A stretch of 64,000 nucleotides of DNA. Source: Gottschalkiaceae bacterium SANA (lineage in GTDB: Bacteria; Bacillota; Clostridia; Tissierellales; GPF-1). The notes beneath the pieces are model-generated. The model was not told the origin of the DNA and ran no database searches. It was given only the letters and a program-made list of their open reading frames with translations. This document shows, piece by piece, positions 1 to 7,073 of the stretch. Position 1 is the first letter of the stretch; every line of letters begins with the position of its first letter. The stretch covers positions 3,224,001-3,288,000 of the forward strand of contig AP028876.1 of NCBI GenBank assembly GCA_036323355.1, given 5' to 3'. The position numbers and the translations under genes were made by a program.

Positions 1-371
1 ATCATAAGGTGCTCATAGGAGAATCGCTCGCCAAATTTCTTTGTCCGCTGCTTTTCTATGAAAATGACCTCGGATTCCTGATATCGATTCAATTCAATCA
101 GGGGCATGACATAGCCAATAAAATGTCCTCCTGGACCATCATAAAGAGCTTTTGTCGGCCAAGCGACCCGGCCGTTCTTACAGTTTGGATCTGTCAGCAG
201 CCGAGGTGGCTTCGCAATCATTGTACAAATTTTTGCTTCTTTAAAATGAGTCGGTTTTGCATAGATCTTCGCACATTCTGACCCAGAAACACGGTAGACC
301 CTTCCTTCGCCGCCAGCACCCAATTGATTCCTTAAAATAATCACTTTTCCAAATTGATCATACACATTCAT
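1..371 (-). CDS. Ser/Thr protein kinase-like protein, TerY-P type (partial, N-terminal part)
   Basis: The reading frame opens at the ATG at 371 and stays open to the left edge, so only about 123 N-terminal residues are visible. Residues 18-26 read GAGGEGRVY, a glycine-rich nucleotide loop, followed by an AKIY segment whose lysine fits the VAIK lysine of protein kinases. A later WPTKALYD...GYVMP stretch resembles the hinge region of kinases that accompany vWA and PP2C partners. A GGGAGGAGG-type ribosome-binding site precedes the start. The gene is the last visible one of a run vWA, PP2C, membrane protein, kinase, the TerY-P signalling arrangement. The catalytic loop and any C-terminal domain lie outside the window, so the kinase call rests on the N-lobe plus context. 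Confidence 0.75.
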   Translation of the reverse strand, partial: MNVYDQFGKVIILRNQLGAGGEGRVYRVSGSECAKIYAKPTHFKEAKICTMIAKPPRLLTDPNCKNGRVAWPTKALYDGPGGHFIGYVMPLIELNRYQESEVIFIEKQRTKKFGERFSYEHLM

Positions 372-422
372 CCCAGCCCCTCCTCCCTAACGGACCCGGC
401 CGTCACAGCCCAATCTATCGCC

Positions 423-797
423 CTATGGATTGATCCTCTTTACAAAAGCCGCATAAATCGGAATAAGGAAAGAGATCATGGAATGAAACATTACCGTAAA
501 GGCAATGGCAAATGTTAAAAAGTACTCTACTCCTGCCCCATAACCAATCCACATCGTCTCTGTTCCAAGTTCATCCATGGCAAATGCCAAAAAGTAAAAG
601 GCAGCTGCCGCCAATAGGCAGGCTCGAATTTCTTTCCCATCACGACTAGCGATCACAAAACTCATCAACGCAATGGTCCAAGGCACATAACCCGGTAAGA
701 CTAGGGCCTGCTTCAACCAATAGATGCCCCCAATAGCCAGGGCAATTCGAACCGCATGGGTACCCGTTCGATAAAAATTTCTTTGCATGGCTCTCAC
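423..797 (-). CDS. Small four-helix membrane protein of the TerY-P cassette
   Basis: This 124-residue protein has about four hydrophobic helices and ends in a short basic tail (VKRINP). I do not recognise a family. The proposed GTG start overlaps the stop of the PP2C gene as GTGA, with GGAG four bases upstream, which suggests translational coupling. An in-frame ATG three codons later is an alternative start. Its position between the phosphatase and the kinase gene suggests a membrane anchor or sensor for that pathway, but this is inferred from context only. Confidence 0.65.
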   Translation of the reverse strand: MRAMQRNFYRTGTHAVRIALAIGGIYWLKQALVLPGYVPWTIALMSFVIASRDGKEIRACLLAAAAFYFLAFAMDELGTETMWIGYGAGVEYFLTFAIAFTVMFHSMISFLIPIYAAFVKRINP

Positions 798-1612
798 TTT
801 GCTCCTCCCTCCCGCCGAAAGGCAATGGCAAGACTTTTATCATCAGAACTCAATCGGTCAACTGATTGCACATTCAAAAGTTGTTTGACAATTTGATCAC
901 CATTTACAGAATCGGCCTTTTCAAATACCTTTTCAAAAATCATGGTTCGCTTTTCATTTAAAGTCTTTTTGCCCGGTTGACAATCGAAGACCAGGCGATC
1001 GAGACCATCAGAAAACATGGCAATCCAGTCAGGGTTTTCTACCACTTTCACCTGAATATCCTCAAACCATCTAGGCGCCGTTAAGGGAATCACCCAATTT
1101 TCTTGCTGCTGTGGACGACCTGCGAGGACGACCTCGAAGTTGGTGCCTTTTTTAGCGACAATGCCCCCGTCGCCCACTTGGGCAACAATCCAAACCGGCT
1201 TTTGATAGACCCCCACCAAGAGGGTGGTGCCCATATCCTGAATACTGCAAGCCAATCGGTCAGCACTTCTGACAAGCTGTCTGCGCACTTTCGCAAAGAG
1301 TGCCGCCATCCAAGCTTCTGGATTTTTTGTTGGATCCGGATGATCCAAGAGCTGAAGTCGAATCTCTTTTTTTGCAGCAGCCGCAGCCACCCTTGCCCCC
1401 TTGCCCCCATATCGGCAAGAGCTGACCCCGTCCGCCACAACCAGTACCGCAGTTTCCGCGTCAATCGTCGTCTTTGTAGTCGCATCCTCACACGCCTCCT
1501 TCTTTTTATCATGCTTCAGTCCAGGAACGCTGGCCGCATAGATACGGGGCAATCCGTTTTTCTCTTCTCGTTTCAGAATTCGCTTTCGCTTCCACTGCAT
1601 CCATGCGTTCAT
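794..1612 (-). CDS. PP2C-family protein phosphatase (TerY-P triad)
   Basis: A 272-residue Ser/Thr phosphatase of the metal-dependent PP2C fold. Metal-binding motifs appear in family order: ADGVSS in the first third, VGDGG in the middle, FSDGLD after it and SSDDKSL near the end. No membrane segment or signal peptide is visible, so it should act in the cytoplasm. An AAGGAGG site precedes the ATG by six bases. It starts 11 bp after the vWA gene and overlaps the membrane-protein gene by 4 bp. By analogy with other TerY-P modules it would reverse phosphorylation by the neighbouring kinase, with the vWA protein as a likely substrate or scaffold. That wiring is inference. Confidence 0.9.
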   Translation of the reverse strand: MNAWMQWKRKRILKREEKNGLPRIYAASVPGLKHDKKKEACEDATTKTTIDAETAVLVVADGVSSCRYGGKGARVAAAAAKKEIRLQLLDHPDPTKNPEAWMAALFAKVRRQLVRSADRLACSIQDMGTTLLVGVYQKPVWIVAQVGDGGIVAKKGTNFEVVLAGRPQQQENWVIPLTAPRWFEDIQVKVVENPDWIAMFSDGLDRLVFDCQPGKKTLNEKRTMIFEKVFEKADSVNGDQIVKQLLNVQSVDRLSSDDKSLAIAFRREGGAK

Positions 1613-1623
1613 GATCTGCCTCC

Positions 1624-2355
1624 TTAGCTCAAGTTATTGATAATTTCCCAATCCGACATAGCCGGATTATTTTTGGCCAATGGATCCGATGCCTGGTTTG
1701 ACGCTGTATTAATGGAGTTGGAAAGCCACTTCATAAAGGAAAGAATCATTTTTGGATCCAATTCCTTTGCGCCATTTGTCGACAATTGATCCACCGCACT
1801 CATGCAGGAGTGGTCGATGGCCAAGGGCAAGAACATCCACTTCTTCTGATTTTCGCCATCCTGGATGCGGCCAATCAAGTCTTGGAACTTACGGTCCTGA
1901 ATGGGTACATCAGTTGGATATCCATCGGTCATCAAGACAACGATGGGACGACGATAACTCATGCCATTGTCTCTATAATGCTGCTTGGTCTGCTCTACGG
2001 TTTCAAAACTTGCCTCAAGAGCCTCAAACATGGCCGTCGCTCCCCGGGTTTTAAACGATGGCATGATAAATTCTGTTATGGATGTTGGAGCCACCATCTC
2101 AATATCCGTACCAAAGGTGGTGATTCCAATATCAATACTGGATTCAGACAAGGGATCTTCCCGCAAGCCTTCCACCAAAAGCTTGACACCATTTTCGATA
2201 ATCTTTACATAGGGGGATACAGACCCCGACATATCCAAAATCAATTGCAGATATCTGCGTTCCTGGCCACTGTCAAGAATTTCAGCATTTTCCTCTAAAA
2301 TATAGGCTACCTCCTTGTTAATTTCCGCATCTCTTGTAAACGTGTTAATCGCCAT
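1624..2355 (-). CDS. vWA-domain protein, TerY-like
   Basis: A 243-residue protein consisting almost entirely of a von Willebrand A domain. The MIDAS metal site starts at residue 41 as D-M-S-G-S (DxSxS) and continues with a MTDGYPTD segment. The size and the pairing with PP2C and kinase genes match TerY-type proteins of tellurite/stress-associated modules. The ATG follows AAAGGAGG. A 286-bp gene-free stretch separates it from the upstream zinc-motif gene, with a terminator for that unit inside, so the vWA gene probably starts its own transcript. No tellurite (TerB/C/D) gene is visible in the window. Confidence 0.88.
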   Translation of the reverse strand: MAINTFTRDAEINKEVAYILEENAEILDSGQERRYLQLILDMSGSVSPYVKIIENGVKLLVEGLREDPLSESSIDIGITTFGTDIEMVAPTSITEFIMPSFKTRGATAMFEALEASFETVEQTKQHYRDNGMSYRRPIVVLMTDGYPTDVPIQDRKFQDLIGRIQDGENQKKWMFLPLAIDHSCMSAVDQLSTNGAKELDPKMILSFMKWLSNSINTASNQASDPLAKNNPAMSDWEIINNLS

Positions 2356-2641
2356 TTTTCTTCCTCCTTTTCGTTTTCATTCAATTAATAGTGATTCATT
2401 CCCAGACCCTGAGCGCTTTTCTCTTGACCCGGAAGCTTTTCTTACTTCTCTCTTAGGACCTTTTTTCACACTTTCCCCAGCAAATTTCAAAAAAAATTCT
2501 TTTTCAATTCTTTTTACCATGACCTTCTTCTCCCTTATCCCAGAAAGACCTTCACCCACTTCTTTCTTTTGCGGGAGAAGGTCTTCTTTTTTTCGCATAC
2601 AAAAAGACGTCCCACTTCATGGAACGCCCTTTCTTACTTCC
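2356..2641. other. Intergenic region upstream of the vWA gene
   Basis: No convincing gene. It holds a minus-strand terminator at 2603-2629 for the zinc-motif gene, and a separate stem (AAGACCTTC at 2545-2553 with GAAGGTCTT at 2577-2585) whose T-run lies on the plus strand. I found no good -35/-10 pair for the vWA gene on the minus strand. Confidence 0.5.
2603..2629 (-). terminator. Rho-independent terminator after the sigma/zinc-motif pair
   Basis: On the minus strand an eight-base stem (GGCGTTCC with GGGACGTC, one mismatch and one G-U) is followed by TTTTTG. Confidence 0.55.
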
Positions 2642-3208
2642 TCATTCTTTTACAATCACAAGATAGTCTCCAGCTTGGAAATCAATTTCTTCCAAGCCGT
2701 CGGCCTGGCCCTCATAAACAAGGTTACCTGCCAGCCCGTCCTTATTGCGTTCAAAGACAAATACCTGGACAGAAGGCTTTCCTTCCACATAAATACCGCC
2801 AGCAGCAGCACCCATTCGCATTTCATCTTCTTGAAAACGACCTTGCCACTCGCTGCTTTCACCACGTACCGCTATGGGTTTCCATTGATTCCCTACCCCT
2901 GCTTCCCGCAAAGATATCTCTGCCGATTCAAACATGTTTTTCATCCGAATCTCAAATACACACGAAGAGTCTGCCATCTTCATCACAAGCTGATCCCATT
3001 TTGACTTGGGCGTCAACCGTTCGATCACACGTTTCTCCATTCGATCAACCTGCCTCAAAGCCTGTGCGTGTTTTTGGCATACTTCACAAGATTTCAAATG
3101 GCTCTGAATCTCCATCCACCGCTTGGCTTGTGCCGGACTAACACCATCTTTCCACTCCCCTCGCAGGTAGGCGAGATATCCGCTTAAGTTTCCGACATCA
3201 ATATGCAT
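2642..3208 (-). CDS. Zinc-motif protein resembling an anti-sigma factor
   Basis: A 188-residue protein with an N-terminal H-x3-C-x2-C motif (His37, Cys41, Cys44: HLKSCEVC), as seen in zf-HC2 type anti-sigma factors. The rest is soluble with no transmembrane helix and ends in a beta-rich stretch. The chosen ATG lies within GGAGG reach, and an upstream in-frame start would overlap the preceding gene further. It overlaps the upstream sigma-like gene by 11 bp, the usual arrangement for a sigma factor and its inhibitor. Unlike classical membrane anti-sigma factors it looks cytoplasmic. The function is inferred from the motif and context. Confidence 0.6.
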   Translation of the reverse strand: MHIDVGNLSGYLAYLRGEWKDGVSPAQAKRWMEIQSHLKSCEVCQKHAQALRQVDRMEKRVIERLTPKSKWDQLVMKMADSSCVFEIRMKNMFESAEISLREAGVGNQWKPIAVRGESSEWQGRFQEDEMRMGAAAGGIYVEGKPSVQVFVFERNKDGLAGNLVYEGQADGLEEIDFQAGDYLVIVKE

Positions 3209-4181
3209 GATCCGCCCCTCCTTCAACCCAAAACATTGCAATTTCTCCCTTCACCCGTTCTCGCCATTTAGCGACCTGCTTGACCAGCTTCTTTTGCACT
3301 GAATCATCCAATTTCATCACTGGCGGCTCCACCCTTCCCTCACTTATCTTATAGTGACTGGCATAAGAGCTTTCCCCGAGCAAAATTTTGCCATGACTGC
3401 TTTTCATCAAAGTCATACATCGATTGTGGGCAAAGACCTCATCGGTGCTGAATCGCAGGCGAACATTACGCTCATATCGAGAGTAGTCAAAAAAAAGGCT
3501 TTCATCAGAAAGTTCCTGCATCACGGTCTGGTTCACATTGGGCATTTTTTCGATGGCCGTATACCAGATCCCATACAGATAAGCCAAACGTTCCGGCACA
3601 CCTCTCGTCACTCGATTCAAAACCAGGTCATGATAACGACTTAATTCATCAAAGCCATCTAGTTCGGTATAAGCCCCCGCATTCATCTGCTGATGCGCCT
3701 CGGCATCATCCGAAAGCCACTCGTCAAAGGATGAGGTGTCGAGTCGTGATTTAAAGGGTTGAAGACCCAAGGCTTCCAAAATCATACGATCCACCCTGGG
3801 GGTATAGCCCGCATGGTTGTCGGGTGCCAAGAGATCCTGACAAACATAGGTTCTGAACTTCGCCTTTGACGCATCAAAATTCAACAAGCGATCACGATCT
3901 GCTAAATCAACAAGAAACTCAAACCAAACCACTTCCGCCACCTGTTGATAATTCAAGGTGAAGTCATCCTTGTTTCCTGATAGATTGAAAATATCTTCTC
4001 GTTGGATTCGACCAAAGTTCATCATCTGGCGCATGCGTTTTTTTACCGCTCCTAAAAAATACACCCAATGGGTTGATTCTCCTTCGATCTGATTCATCCC
4101 GTCCATCAAAATCGATACCAACTCTTCTTGTGGTGCATGAGCCCGTTTCCCTTCCTGAAATTTTAACAACCACGATTCCAT
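3198..4181 (-). CDS. Divergent sigma-factor-like protein
   Basis: A 327-residue protein, with the ATG placed after GTGAGGGGG. It is not a clear member of any family I know. The segment around residues 80-125 contains a helix rich in aromatic and acidic residues followed by NFDASKAKFRTYV, which resembles sigma-70 region 2 (FDxxKxKFxTY). The neighbouring short gene encodes a zf-HC2-like motif and overlaps its 3' end. No convincing region 4 helix-turn-helix was found by eye, although the C-terminal 50 residues are basic and helical. Alternatives are a DNA-binding or scaffold protein unrelated to sigma factors. It is transcribed divergently from the aminopeptidase gene; a TTGATT-17-TATACC promoter is possible in the 99-bp gap. 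Confidence 0.45.
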   Translation of the reverse strand: MESWLLKFQEGKRAHAPQEELVSILMDGMNQIEGESTHWVYFLGAVKKRMRQMMNFGRIQREDIFNLSGNKDDFTLNYQQVAEVVWFEFLVDLADRDRLLNFDASKAKFRTYVCQDLLAPDNHAGYTPRVDRMILEALGLQPFKSRLDTSSFDEWLSDDAEAHQQMNAGAYTELDGFDELSRYHDLVLNRVTRGVPERLAYLYGIWYTAIEKMPNVNQTVMQELSDESLFFDYSRYERNVRLRFSTDEVFAHNRCMTLMKSSHGKILLGESSYASHYKISEGRVEPPVMKLDDSVQKKLVKQVAKWRERVKGEIAMFWVEGGADHAY

Positions 4182-4224
4182 CCCCGAATTCCCCCTCACT
4201 TGGTTTTTTTTCATTCTATCATCT

Positions 4225-4240
4225 GGTATAATCAAAACAT
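4225..4240 (+). promoter_or_regulatory. Extended -10 promoter of the M42 aminopeptidase gene
   Basis: TGGTATAAT, an extended -10, has its hexamer at 4227-4232. The -35 region is T-rich and poor. The start codon is 49 bp downstream. Confidence 0.6.
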
Positions 4241-4280
4241 AGTGAAAAATCAAAATTCTGCCCGCTAAAGGAGAAAAACA

Positions 4281-5327
4281 ATGCAAAATATCGAAAATAC
4301 CATGAGTAAGACCGTATGTTTATTGAACATCCCATCCCCAACCGGAAACACCAGTCAAGCGGTTCAATGGGTAAAATCTCGTTTTGAGGCCCTTGGACTT
4401 GCCACTCGATTAACGGAAAAAGGCGCTTTGATTGCCACACTTGAAGGCAAGGATCAACGAAAAGCCAAAACCCTCTCGGCACATGTGGACACCTTGGGCG
4501 CCATGGTTAAGGAAGTCAAAGGAAGCGGCCGTCTCAAGTTGAGTCAATTGGGCGGATATGCTTGGACAAGCGTAGAAGGTGAAACCTGTGTCATTACCAC
4601 TTTGGATGGAAAGACCTATACGGGAACCATTCTTTTTGACAAAACCAGTGTTCACGTTTACAAGGAAGCGCGAGGTACTACAGAACGTACCGATGCCAAT
4701 ATGGAAGTGCGTCTGGATGAAAAGGTCTTTAAAAAAGAAGAAACGGAAAAACTTGGAATTCGTCCTGGCGACTTTGTCAGTTTTGATACCCGTACCGAAT
4801 ACCTGCAAAACGGTTATCTGAAGTCGCGCCACCTCGATGATAAGGCCTGTGTTGGCTGCATGCTGGGCATTGCCGAAAATCTAGTGACTCAGAAAGAGCA
4901 GCCGCCGCACACCATTCACTTCTTTATCTCTCCATACGAAGAAGTGGGCCACGGATCCTCAGCCGCTTTACCTCTTGAAACAGTGGAAATGCTGGCACTG
5001 GATATGGCTGCCATGGGTGATGGGCAAACTTCAACCGAGCATGCGACCACCATTTGTGCCAAAGATTCATCAGGTCCATACGATCTATCCATACGCAAGC
5101 TTTTGATTCAATTGGCCGAAGAGAAAAAAATCACTTATCAAGTTGATATCTATCCATTCTATGGATCCGACGCTTCAGCTGCCCTTCGCGCAGGCTGGGA
5201 TATTCGATGTGGACTCATCGGCCCTGGTGTTGATGCTTCTCACGCCTATGAGCGAACCCATCGAGAAGGCATGCAAGCAACCATCGACCTAGGCACAGCT
5301 TACTGTTTCGCCCCACTTACCAAATAG
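4281..5327 (+). CDS. M42-family metallo-aminopeptidase
   Basis: A 348-residue cytoplasmic zinc/cobalt peptidase of the glutamyl/deblocking aminopeptidase family (also annotated as CelM/YsdC-like). Two-metal-site residues are recognisable: His68 and Asp70 in SAHVDT, the aspartates in HLDDKAC near 186, the catalytic EE pair at 220-221 followed by VGHG, Asp247 in MGDGQT, and a late His in SHAYERTHREG. The length is typical of the family. The ATG follows AAAGGAG by seven bases. The gene stands alone between an extended -10 promoter and a strong terminator. Its substrate preference cannot be read from sequence. Confidence 0.93.
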   Translation: MQNIENTMSKTVCLLNIPSPTGNTSQAVQWVKSRFEALGLATRLTEKGALIATLEGKDQRKAKTLSAHVDTLGAMVKEVKGSGRLKLSQLGGYAWTSVEGETCVITTLDGKTYTGTILFDKTSVHVYKEARGTTERTDANMEVRLDEKVFKKEETEKLGIRPGDFVSFDTRTEYLQNGYLKSRHLDDKACVGCMLGIAENLVTQKEQPPHTIHFFISPYEEVGHGSSAALPLETVEMLALDMAAMGDGQTSTEHATTICAKDSSGPYDLSIRKLLIQLAEEKKITYQVDIYPFYGSDASAALRAGWDIRCGLIGPGVDASHAYERTHREGMQATIDLGTAYCFAPLTK

Positions 5328-5340
5328 CCATCAATTATGT

Positions 5341-5370
5341 ACCCGATCACAAAACGTGATCGGGTTTTTT
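5341..5370 (+). terminator. Terminator of the M42 aminopeptidase gene
   Basis: A perfect nine-base stem (CCCGATCAC / GTGATCGGG) with a five-base loop is followed by six Ts. Confidence 0.9.
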
Positions 5371-5375
5371 CTATC

Positions 5376-5402
5376 AAAAAACCAGAGGATCTCTCCTCTG
5401 GT
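5376..5402 (-). terminator. Terminator of the tandem small-peptide operon
   Basis: A perfect nine-base stem (ACCAGAGGA / TCCTCTGGT, loop TCTC) reads on the minus strand into six Ts. It lies 14 bp after the last small gene, which supports a real minus-strand transcript through 5416-5817. Confidence 0.8.
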
Positions 5403-5415
5403 TTTGTCAGCTAAC

Positions 5416-5520
5416 TTATAGGTGTTCAATTCGGCGATATAAATCCATGCCTTCATCCGTTTTCAAATCATTGGTAGATGAGATGCTAGCAGGAATCAAA
5501 ATATGGAAGATCATTTTCAT
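5416..5520 (-). CDS. Small peptide A (34 aa) with conserved GMDLYRRIEHL C-terminus
   Basis: A 34-codon frame with an ATG after AAAGGAGAAAGTG, a strong ribosome-binding site. The N-terminal half is hydrophobic (KMIFHILIPASISS), the middle is polar, and the last eleven residues are GMDLYRRIEHL directly before the stop. Two further genes immediately upstream share this ending, although the rest of their sequences are unrelated. It is the last gene of the trio, 14 bp before the terminator. I recognise no family. A secreted or processed signalling peptide, an enzyme-recognised substrate peptide, or a small regulatory protein would all fit. The chance of three such endings, each with a ribosome-binding site, arising by accident is very low. 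Confidence 0.72.
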   Translation of the reverse strand: MKMIFHILIPASISSTNDLKTDEGMDLYRRIEHL

Positions 5521-5547
5521 CACTTTCTCCTTTTCTTTTCGTTCTAT

Positions 5548-5652
5548 TTAAAGGTTCTCAATTTTTCTATATAGGTCCATTCCTGATTGACTGACTTGTT
5601 GTTTGCAATCGGCTAGTGTTACATCGGCAATACAGTTAAATCTATTTTTCAT
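5548..5652 (-). CDS. Small peptide B (34 aa) with conserved GMDLYRKIENL C-terminus
   Basis: A 34-codon frame, ATG preceded by GAAGGAGAAGAAA. The N-terminal half contains two cysteines (Cys7 and Cys16 in KNRFNCIADVTLADC), then a Gln/Ser-rich linker, then GMDLYRKIENL and the stop. The shared ending is ten of eleven positions conservative with peptide A. It sits 27 bp upstream of peptide A and 63 bp downstream of peptide C in one transcript. The two cysteines are absent from the siblings, so the N-terminal part may be the variable, functional or cargo part. No function is known to me. Confidence 0.72.
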   Translation of the reverse strand: MKNRFNCIADVTLADCKQQVSQSGMDLYRKIENL

Positions 5653-5715
5653 TTTCTTCTCCTTCGATTTCCAATTTATTTAGGTTTTCATTTTTTCTTA
5701 GGCTTTCTTTTAACT

Positions 5716-5817
5716 CTATAGATGCTCAATCTTGCGCAAGAGGTCCATTCCCGTATCGAGTTCATCGTAATTGTAATGCTCGAGTTCTGCTGGATAGATC
5801 TTTTTAAATAACAACAT
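5716..5817 (-). CDS. Small peptide C (33 aa) with conserved GMDLLRKIEHL C-terminus
   Basis: A 33-codon frame and the first gene of the trio. The ATG follows AAAGGAGGAAAACCTG. The N-terminus is LLFKKIYPAELEHYNYDEL, acidic and aromatic, and the peptide ends GMDLLRKIEHL before TAG. A consensus promoter lies about 62 nt upstream. The three peptides differ in stop codon, codon choice and nucleotide sequence within the shared motif, which argues for selection on the protein ending rather than recent DNA duplication. Unrecognised family. Confidence 0.72.
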   Translation of the reverse strand: MLLFKKIYPAELEHYNYDELDTGMDLLRKIEHL

Positions 5818-5885
5818 CAGGTTTTCCTCCTTTACTGGATTCATTTTCTATCATTTACAAGGCTCTTTTCTCTCTTTCCATCTTT

Positions 5886-5914
5886 AGTATAAACCCATTA
5901 ATTAATATTGTCAA
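5886..5914 (-). promoter_or_regulatory. Consensus promoter of the small-peptide operon
   Basis: On the minus strand TTGACA (5909-5914), a 17-bp spacer and TATACT (5886-5891). This is the closest match to the vegetative consensus I found in the window, with transcription expected to begin near 5879. Confidence 0.85.
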
Positions 5915-5922
5915 CATTAAAA

Positions 5923-5956
5923 TTGAATATATTAATGTTATAATTAATATATTCAA
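5923..5956. repeat. Perfect 14-bp inverted repeat upstream of the small-peptide promoter
   Basis: TTGAATATATTAAT at 5923-5936, six bases, then its exact reverse complement at 5943-5956. It starts 8 bp upstream of the -35 hexamer, the usual place for an activator or repressor site. The surrounding 5900-6060 is extremely AT-rich with further imperfect palindromes (for example around 5953-5978 and 6020-6062). Confidence 0.7.
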
Positions 5957-6074
5957 CATATATACTAGATATATTGATGATATAAGCTTGTCGACCCCAA
6001 TATCTTGTTCTATAGAAACAAGTATTTAATATAATTAATATTCAAGTTAATATTATTAATTAATTTCTTGCTTA

Positions 6075-6100
6075 ATAAAAGCGCCAGTAAACTGACGCTT
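6075..6100 (-). terminator. Terminator of the MscS gene
   Basis: Arms AAGCGCCAGT (6079-6088) and ACTGACGCTT (6091-6100) with one mismatch. The minus-strand transcript runs into TTTTATT. Confidence 0.7.
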
Positions 6101-6112
6101 CTTCTCAATTCT

Positions 6113-6973
6113 CTAACTATTTTCAGTTCGCAAAACCCTTGAGGTTGGATAAGCCAATTCCAAATGATCCTCTTTGGCAATTACTTGCAGGATGGCTTCC
6201 CAAAGCTTTTCCGTTTCTCCCCGCTTCTGTCGAGGTTCGCATAGAAAGCGAAAAGTCAATAATACTCCGCTATTCTCCACCGAGGTATACACAATCGGTG
6301 TTAAATTAGAATAATACATAAAGTAACGCTTGCTCGCCTTGCGAAGAGAATCCTCAGCCGCCTTGGCAATCTTTATATTTTGCTCATCGATAATAGACTG
6401 AAATCGTGCTTTGGCCATTTCCCAATCACTTTCAAAGGTTAAGAGGACGCCAACTTCATTCCAAATATAGCCAAAACCTTTGGTTGCATTGGTCAAAGGT
6501 TCTGTAATAATTTTAGAATTAGGCACATGAACGACACGGCCAGTGCTCTGTTCTGCATATTCTTTTGGACTGGTTTCTAGAACCGTGAACTCAAAGATAC
6601 GAAGATCGATCACATCCCCAGACACCCCAGCAATTTCGATTCGATCGCCCACTTCAAAGGGACGGCGCGTAATGATAAAAAACCAAGAAAAAAGATTCAC
6701 TAGAAAATCCCTTAGGGCAATGGCAAGGCCCGCTGACAATAGGCCCAAAAAGGTGGATAAGGAACCCATCTGATCACTCCATAAAAAAACAAGGATAATC
6801 AAGAATAGAAAGAAAAGAACATAGTTCGTTGTTTTCTTGACCCGATAATGTCGCTCGGCCTCTTCAATCCTTCTATAAATTAGCCGATTTAATCCCCATC
6901 GGATCAATAGCATTAAGAAAAAGGCAATTCCCGTGTAAATCAATCTCAAAGCCACCGGACTGTTCCAATTCAT
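6113..6973 (-). CDS. MscS-family small-conductance mechanosensitive channel
   Basis: A 286-residue inner-membrane channel. Three hydrophobic helices lie in the first 110 residues. They are followed by the pore-lining, Gly/Ala-rich segment (LSAGLAIALRDFLVNL) and the beta domain with the family hallmark DRIEIAGVSGDVIDL. The soluble C-terminal part is of normal size. The start chosen is the second of two close ATGs (6973), because GGAG lies eight bases upstream of it and only two upstream of the first (6979). Channels of this class release solutes on hypo-osmotic shock. Monocistronic: it has its own terminator and is divergent from the secreted protein gene. Confidence 0.92.
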   Translation of the reverse strand: MNWNSPVALRLIYTGIAFFLMLLIRWGLNRLIYRRIEEAERHYRVKKTTNYVLFFLFLIILVFLWSDQMGSLSTFLGLLSAGLAIALRDFLVNLFSWFFIITRRPFEVGDRIEIAGVSGDVIDLRIFEFTVLETSPKEYAEQSTGRVVHVPNSKIITEPLTNATKGFGYIWNEVGVLLTFESDWEMAKARFQSIIDEQNIKIAKAAEDSLRKASKRYFMYYSNLTPIVYTSVENSGVLLTFRFLCEPRQKRGETEKLWEAILQVIAKEDHLELAYPTSRVLRTENS

Positions 6974-7073
6974 ATTCATCACTCCTTTTTTTATATTATA
7001 TCGTTTTTTTGAAACTTTTTCTGGTCCATTCCGTCTGCTTAAGTATAAGTTCAATTAAAGAGGAGAATAAAAA

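Noticed and set aside
1103-1627. Plus-strand 174-codon frame over the PP2C gene
   Set aside because: It is the complement of a gene with complete PP2C motifs; no start signal.
2377-2598. Minus-strand 73-codon frame, highly charged, between the vWA and zinc-motif genes
   Set aside because: No ribosome-binding site at its ATG, low-complexity Lys/Glu/Ser composition, and it overlaps a hairpin that looks like a terminator or leader element.
2315-3004. Long plus-strand frame opposite the zinc-motif gene and its leader
   Set aside because: Antisense to a gene with recognisable H-x3-C-x2-C and a good start; no ribosome-binding site, biased composition typical of a shadow frame.
5903-6062. AT-rich palindromic block as a replication origin or attachment site
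   Set aside because: No DnaA boxes, no repeats flanking, no integrase or replication gene nearby; a regulatory region fits better.
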